DNA of 64,000 nucleotides, from positions 23,570,462-23,634,461 of the forward strand of contig OZ020517.1 of the NCBI GenBank assembly GCA_963971425.1, written 5' to 3'. Positions 59,328-64,000 of this stretch are shown in pieces; the first letter of the stretch is position 1, and every line of letters starts with the position of its first letter. Below the pieces are notes generated by a model, which worked only from the letters and a program-made list of their open reading frames with translations, was not told the DNA's origin and ran no database searches. Origin of the DNA: Bryoerythrophyllum caledonicum (lineage: Eukaryota; Streptophyta; Bryopsida; Pottiales; Pottiaceae). The position numbers were made by a program, and so were the translations under genes.

Positions 59328-60490
59328 GTGTAACTGCCGTTGCATTTTTGTACATAAAAGTGCTACCTCTCTGTACATCGAAGTGGGCTCTTAGATTCCC
59401 GCAGTTGATTGATTCTTTTGCGATTGTTTCAAGGACGCTGTTATCACATTTTTTGGATAGAGGCTGAAGACGATTTGGTTGCTTCGGCGCATGTGCCAGT
59501 TGATGAGACAACTTATGTATATTTTGTTTTTTTTACACTGAGGACTGACTTTCGTTGCTCGCCATTTTCTTTTGTGAATCATCAAACTGTTGCGTTTCGT
59601 TGATCTCACTCGAGTTGGTCCAAATACACGAGCACTATGAACGGTCCAGATAGGAAGAGTAGATGTGGATATGTCTACATATCTCTTGATTTGAACGAAC
59701 TCCATTTTAACCTTAGTAGGTGTGACAATCGCCGTCGGACATTATGAAGTGGATCCAGTAAGCTGTGATTTGCTTTGCCATCATCAATGACGAATTTGGT
59801 TGCAAGATTGTCTGGTCCGCTAACCATTAGTGCAGCTGTGGTGCCGAAGCGAGTTCCGTCTGGTTTGCAGCTCCAGAAATTCTGTTCATAGAAATGGTAT
59901 CTCTCTTTCGATTCCCTCACAAGTTCTTAGGGCAATGACTATGAAGCGTGCACCAGGAATTCAGGCAAGCCACCATCGTAAACAGTAGCTGTAACAGAGG
60001 CTACAGCTTGTGATGGGCGCAGAGCCTTCACTGTTCACAGATTCTTGTGGTAGGTTCGTTCTCAGAGCCTTCAAGATCGTTTCCCAATGTGTTTGAAGGC
60101 AGTTTCTATCGAACTCATCCTTGTAGAGACCAGCGACAAGGAATTTACTACAGTCCGGAGACACCCTCTGGACATTCACAACGCGGGAACAGACCTGAAC
60201 AAGGGCATTCATCCGAAAGGGAAGGAAAGACAACTTCGCTGTGCCTAGTCCAATTTCCGATCAACATAGAAGTTTGATAAACGATCTCGAGATGATATTA
60301 TTCGCAAGCTCAGCATGGACTTACACCCATTCCTAACAGCAAACCCGCATTCCGTGCATATTCGCACGACCAAGGTGACATCTACAAGGCTAGGAACCTG
60401 CAGGTTGCCGAGCTCTCAACGCGCAGCCGAACTAAGCTAGTGAGGCAATGTGTCAAGAGACAAAAAATGGTGGATTAGCTAAGGGTGGAA
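59328..60490. other. Intergenic region between convergent genes
   Basis: Should contain the 3' ends of the desaturase and PHT4;6 transcripts. Minus-strand frames at 59675-59920 and 59961-60233 have no recognised motif and probably lie in the PHT4;6 3' untranslated region. Confidence 0.4.
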
Positions 60491-61783
60491 CTAATCAAAA
60501 ATTCTCTCTCCAGTGGCAAACACGACGAAGAAGAGCGCGCTCACCACAGAGAGGAGGGCCGGGGTGGCGAACACCATAAACCAGCTTGTGGGATCCGAGG
60601 CCCCGAGGTCGGAGCCTTCCAGGATGCGGCCTGTCGCAGCGACGCCCACGATCCCCGCGAGAGTGCCCGCCGTATTGGACACGCCCATCACAATTCCCGC
60701 GTACTTGGGCGCGATATCCAGATGGTTGACAGCGAACCCTGCTCTTGAGAGCGCGCACGCGCCCAGCGCCACGGACGAGCAGATCACTGCGCTGGGCGCG
60801 GACCGCAGCGTGGGCATCACCATAAGCGCGATGGCGGCCGTGGCGCACCCGATGGTGTTCAGCAGCTTGCGCGTGTTGGTCACGGAGCAGATGCGCGCGG
60901 TCACGAAGTGGTCCGCCACCACGCCGCCCACGTTGGAGAAGATGAACATCACCAGGTAGGGCAGCATCTTGGACAGCCCCATGGTGTGCAGGCTCACACC
61001 GAGCGCCTTCTCGAAGTAGGTCGGCAGCCAGTTCATGAGCACGTAGAGCGCGTAGTGAAACGTGAAGTTGTTCACCACGATGGCCCACACGGGCGTGCTC
61101 AACAGGATGCGTTTCCACGGAATGGATCTCTTCTTCTGCGCCTCGTCACCGATGAGCAGCTTCGTGGATGCGCTCACCTTGGGAAGAACCTCTCCGCGGG
61201 GCGGGTCGCGGGCAAATTTCAGCCACAGCAGCGCCCACGAGACGCCCAAGAGCGCCTCCGCGCGAAACACAGCGCGCGGGCCCTGCATTGCGACCAGCGC
61301 GGGCAGAAACGTCATCCCCGCCGCGGCGCCGAAGTACATTCCCGAGGTGGTGAGCGACACGGAGCGCGATCGCTCGTGCGGCGGCACCCACTGCGCCAGC
61401 ACCGTGTGGATGGACGGGAAGATGAAACCCTGCGCCACGCCTACCAGCAGGCGCGCCGCCACCACGCCCGTCACGAACGCGGGCTCCGTGGGCGTGAGCG
61501 CGGACGTGAGCGACCACAGCACAAACGACGCCAGCAGCACGCGCCGCCCGCCGAACCGCTGCGCTGCCCACCCGCCCGGCACCTGCGACACCGCATACCC
61601 ATAGAAAAACGCCGACAGAATCTGCCCCTTCACCGCCTCCCCAACTCCTGCTTCGTTCGCCGCTGCGGTATACGCTACCGAGAATCCCACCCTCTCAATG
61701 TAGCATACGCAAGTGCACACGAACGTCAACAACACCGTCACGTAGCGCTGCGGAACGCGCACCACGCTCCCTTGCTTCGTCAT
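60491..61783 (-). CDS. PHT4;6: PHT4;6-type anion/phosphate transporter (SLC17-like, MFS)
   Basis: Intronless, 430 residues, twelve predicted membrane segments of the major facilitator superfamily. Arabidopsis PHT4;6 sits in the Golgi and exports phosphate released during glycosylation. Diagnostic stretches are nearly identical to it: VPQRYVTVLLTFVCTCVCYI then ERVGFSVAYT, YAVSQVPGGWAAQRFGGRRV, VGVAQGFIFPSIHTVLAQWV then PPHERSR, VWAIVVNNFTFHYALYVLMN, AGFAVNHLDIAPKYAGIVMG and the C-terminal FATGERIFD. The start fits the family because the N-terminus is short and leads directly into the first membrane segment. Strongly GC-rich. It is head to head with LpxC. Confidence 0.96.
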   Translation of the reverse strand: MTKQGSVVRVPQRYVTVLLTFVCTCVCYIERVGFSVAYTAAANEAGVGEAVKGQILSAFFYGYAVSQVPGGWAAQRFGGRRVLLASFVLWSLTSALTPTEPAFVTGVVAARLLVGVAQGFIFPSIHTVLAQWVPPHERSRSVSLTTSGMYFGAAAGMTFLPALVAMQGPRAVFRAEALLGVSWALLWLKFARDPPRGEVLPKVSASTKLLIGDEAQKKRSIPWKRILLSTPVWAIVVNNFTFHYALYVLMNWLPTYFEKALGVSLHTMGLSKMLPYLVMFIFSNVGGVVADHFVTARICSVTNTRKLLNTIGCATAAIALMVMPTLRSAPSAVICSSVALGACALSRAGFAVNHLDIAPKYAGIVMGVSNTAGTLAGIVGVAATGRILEGSDLGASDPTSWFMVFATPALLSVVSALFFVVFATGERIFD

Positions 61784-62583
61784 CTCGCATCTTTCCCAAA
61801 CCCCTCCTCCTCACTTCAAATTTCCTGCCATTGCACCACGAGATTTCCAACCACCTGCACTGGTATTCTGCCTGCCTACTCCCACTGCGCTCATCAATGG
61901 CACATTATCTAGAAGATTGCAAACCCCACAACCCGATCCACTGCTTGTGAGAGGTCGCTCGCGTCGCGGAATGCAACAGTGCTCGTGTGCCAATCATGCA
62001 GGAGCTTTGTTAGTGTTGCATCGTGCACGGAATAGTTCGTAATGGTCGAGCAGGTGCGTGATTGCGCAAATAATGAAGCGTGGACTGAACTGCTCCCTAA
62101 ATCACGCGTTGCAAGAATGATTGAGAGTGAAACAAAGCTTAGTCGTTGAATGGTCAAGAACAGAAAACATCCGCTATGGGTGTGGCTCTTCGGATATTTG
62201 TGTGGATATTTTATGGAGAGAATCTCAGTTGTTAGTTCGGATCATGGGATCAGGACATGGCCCGCCATTTACCAGTAAGTTTTAGGGCATTGGATGATGT
62301 TCGGAGCTTTCTTTGATGGAATGATGAGCAATGAAGCCAATCTAGAGCTTGAGATGAGTTCGATCGTGTGATTCTGTTAATTTTCTATTTTGGGTGTGAT
62401 TGTTACAACTCGATGAGGTTAGCGTCGCATTTGCGGAGACATAAACTAGGGGTTTGCGAGGTTTTATGAAGGTTTTGGCGGTGTTTGTGGAATGATAGTG
62501 TCTCGAGAGGAGCGTTTGTGAATTTAGGGTTGTGTTGTGGTGGCGAGTGTGGATGATCGGTGTGGCGAGTTGAGGGCGTCGTC
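61784..62583. promoter_or_regulatory. Shared divergent promoter region, PHT4;6 and LpxC
   Basis: The two start codons face away from each other across 800 bp, so both promoters must lie here. No TATA box or named element can be assigned with confidence. Confidence 0.5.
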
Positions 62584-63546
62584 ATGTTGATGCCTCGTCT
62601 CTCAGCGATGTCGTGGTGGAGGAGAGGCGTCGTGACGGCGGCGACGCACGTCTGCCGCACGGCGCAGCTGCAGCAGACGCTGGCGGCGCCCGTGACGCGG
62701 GAGGGCGTGGGGCTGCACTCGGGGGAGCGCGCCTTGGTGAAGCTGCTCCCAGCCAACACAAGCGAGGGGCGGTACTTCGTGAAGGCACACGAGGTGGTGC
62801 CGGCGTGCGTGAAGCGCGTGACGGACACGAGGCTGAGCACGTGCCTGGGCGGCGCGGTGCGCACCGTGGAGCATCTGCTCTCCGCCCTGGAAGGTCTGGG
62901 CGTGGACAACTGCCGCATCGAGATCGAGGGCGGCGACGAGGTCCCCCTCCTGGACGGGTCCGCGCGCGAGTGGGTGCAGGCGATCGAGGAGGCGGGGTTG
63001 GAACTCGCAACCGACGCCTCCACAGGCGCGCAACAGGTGCGCAACTCCTTCGTGGTGGACGCCCCCATCTCGGTCCACCACGGCGACTCCTTCGTGGCGG
63101 CGTTCCCGTCCCCGTTCACGCGCCTGACTTACGGCATCGACTTCCCGCAGGTCGAGGCCATCGGGACCCGCTGGTTCACGTGGGCGCCCTCGGGCTCCAG
63201 CTCCTACAAGGACGAGGTGGCGCCCGCGCGCACGTTCGGGATTGCGGAGCAGATCGAGGAGCTCCGCGCCGCCGGTCTCATCAAGGGCGGATCCCTTGAG
63301 AATGCGCTCGTTTGCAGCATGGAGAAGGGGTGGCTCAACCCGCCTCTCCGGTTCGAGGATGAACCGTGCCGCCACAAGCTGCTCGACCTCATCGGCGACC
63401 TCGCCCTCTGCGCGGCCCCCGGGCACGCGGGCCTCCCCGTCGCGCACGTCGTCGCCTTCAAGGCCAGCCACGCTCTTCACGTCAAGTTTGGAGCCGCTCT
63501 TCTTCGGCATCGGATGAAGGTCGACCAGGCTCAGGGTTGCGTCTAG
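62584..63546 (+). CDS. LPXC: LpxC, UDP-3-O-acyl-N-acetylglucosamine deacetylase
   Basis: Zn2+ enzyme of the lipid-A pathway; in Arabidopsis the homologues act in mitochondria and make lipid-A-like precursors. Intronless, 320 residues. The ATG at 62584 gives a basic, Trp/Arg-containing N-terminus (MLMPRLSAMSWWRRGVVTAA) that fits a mitochondrial presequence. Motifs: TLAAPVTREGVGLHSG, AVRTVEHLLSALEG (Glu96 general base, zinc ligand His97), VPLLDGSAREWV, FPSPFTRLTYGIDFP, RTFG, and CRHKLLDLIGDLAL (zinc ligands His264 and Asp268), then the catalytic His296 in FKASHAL. All key residues of bacterial LpxC are present. The length matches the ~305-residue bacterial enzyme plus presequence. GC-rich. Confidence 0.96.
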   Translation: MLMPRLSAMSWWRRGVVTAATHVCRTAQLQQTLAAPVTREGVGLHSGERALVKLLPANTSEGRYFVKAHEVVPACVKRVTDTRLSTCLGGAVRTVEHLLSALEGLGVDNCRIEIEGGDEVPLLDGSAREWVQAIEEAGLELATDASTGAQQVRNSFVVDAPISVHHGDSFVAAFPSPFTRLTYGIDFPQVEAIGTRWFTWAPSGSSSYKDEVAPARTFGIAEQIEELRAAGLIKGGSLENALVCSMEKGWLNPPLRFEDEPCRHKLLDLIGDLALCAAPGHAGLPVAHVVAFKASHALHVKFGAALLRHRMKVDQAQGCV

Positions 63547-64000
63547 GACTCTAGGATGCGGCGGCACTTTTGTACATGATTTGAGATGCAGTTCGGGTTC
63601 AGGGTTGAGCATTCTGTTGATGTTCGCAATGATGCCACAATTTAAGAATCAGTTGGTTGAGCATTTCTTGTGTATAGATTGGAGCTTTCTGGTGCTTAGT
63701 ATTTGGTCTTCCGGATGATAATGGACATTGTTTGTTTACCCTCGAATTGTGTATACGTAGCATGCAGAGAGATCAAACTTGGATAAAGATGACCACAAAC
63801 TTGAGCACCTCAAACATTCTTAAGACAACTGGATAGAAACACTAATTGCCATCATCGACTCCCGAAGCCTACGAACAAAATCAACGATCCATCGATACCT
63901 TCGAAATCATGACATGAAGAGGCATAAATCGAACTGAAAAAGACGAACAAGACGGAAAATGCAGACGTAAAAAACAGCAAATCAAGAGAGAACCACAAGA
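63547..64000. other. LpxC downstream region
   Basis: Should hold the LpxC 3' untranslated region. Nothing else is supported up to the window end. Confidence 0.4.

Noticed and set aside
59675-60233. Two minus-strand frames downstream of PHT4;6
   Set aside because: No motif; the position fits a 3' untranslated region.
60495-61912. Long frames on both strands over PHT4;6
   Set aside because: Shadows caused by high GC content; the MFS frame is unambiguous.
1-64000. CRISPR arrays, tRNA or rRNA genes, bacterial operons
   Set aside because: None seen; gene structure is that of a nuclear eukaryotic genome.

Overview
This window looks like nuclear DNA from a streptophyte (plant lineage) whose life cycle includes flagellated cells, such as a charophyte alga, bryophyte, lycophyte or fern. 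The plant signs are a WNK kinase with the plant-type C-terminal region, a plastid stearoyl-ACP desaturase with transit peptide, a PHT4;6-type anion transporter, an annexin with a plant-type N-terminus, and a eukaryotic LpxC. The sign of flagella is a complete six-exon enkurin gene. Genes have GT-AG introns and are separated by long AT-rich, repeat-filled stretches. No species can be named from the sequence alone.

Layout. 1-3.2 kb: annexin (minus strand). 3.2-9.8 kb: gene-poor DNA with foldback and dispersed repeats. 9.9-13.1 kb: an unidentified split gene (plus) facing enkurin (minus). 14.7-15.1 kb: a possible leucine-rich-repeat fragment. 16.7-21.7 kb: an AT-rich eight-exon WNK kinase (minus). 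24.0-33.0 kb: a near full-length but inactivated non-LTR retrotransposon (minus). 33.1-34.8 kb: an unidentified, stop-interrupted ORF. 37.6-41.5 kb: a decayed Helitron carrying a nested 5'-truncated copy of the same retrotransposon and a nested small foldback element. 43.5-46.1 kb: more dispersed repeats and a Tc1/mariner-like non-autonomous element. 47.2-50.7 kb: an almost intact hAT transposon with 8-bp target duplication. 50.8-56.3 kb: MITEs, tandem repeats and a four-unit direct/inverted array. 57.3-63.5 kb: a compact GC-rich gene cluster with stearoyl-ACP desaturase (plus), PHT4;6 (minus) and LpxC (plus), the last two head to head.

The most unusual item is the retrotransposon. It appears to code for two different endonucleases, an N-terminal APE-type and a C-terminal restriction-like (CCHC plus PD-(D/E)XK type) enzyme, around a reverse transcriptase and an RNase H. 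This is the arrangement known from the Dualen/RandI group of algal elements. It also carries a 2A-like ribosome-skipping motif (DIETNPGP) upstream of the endonuclease and ends in a (TTC)n tail, which in this copy is 312 bp long. The ten in-frame stops I located, in this element, the hAT and the unknown 33-35 kb ORF, can each be explained by one C-to-T change.

The housekeeping genes do not form a pathway. The desaturase makes oleoyl-ACP in plastids, PHT4;6 is a Golgi anion/phosphate exporter, LpxC deacetylates UDP-acyl-GlcNAc in a lipid-A-like pathway, WNK is a signalling kinase, annexin binds membranes, and enkurin is a ciliary protein.
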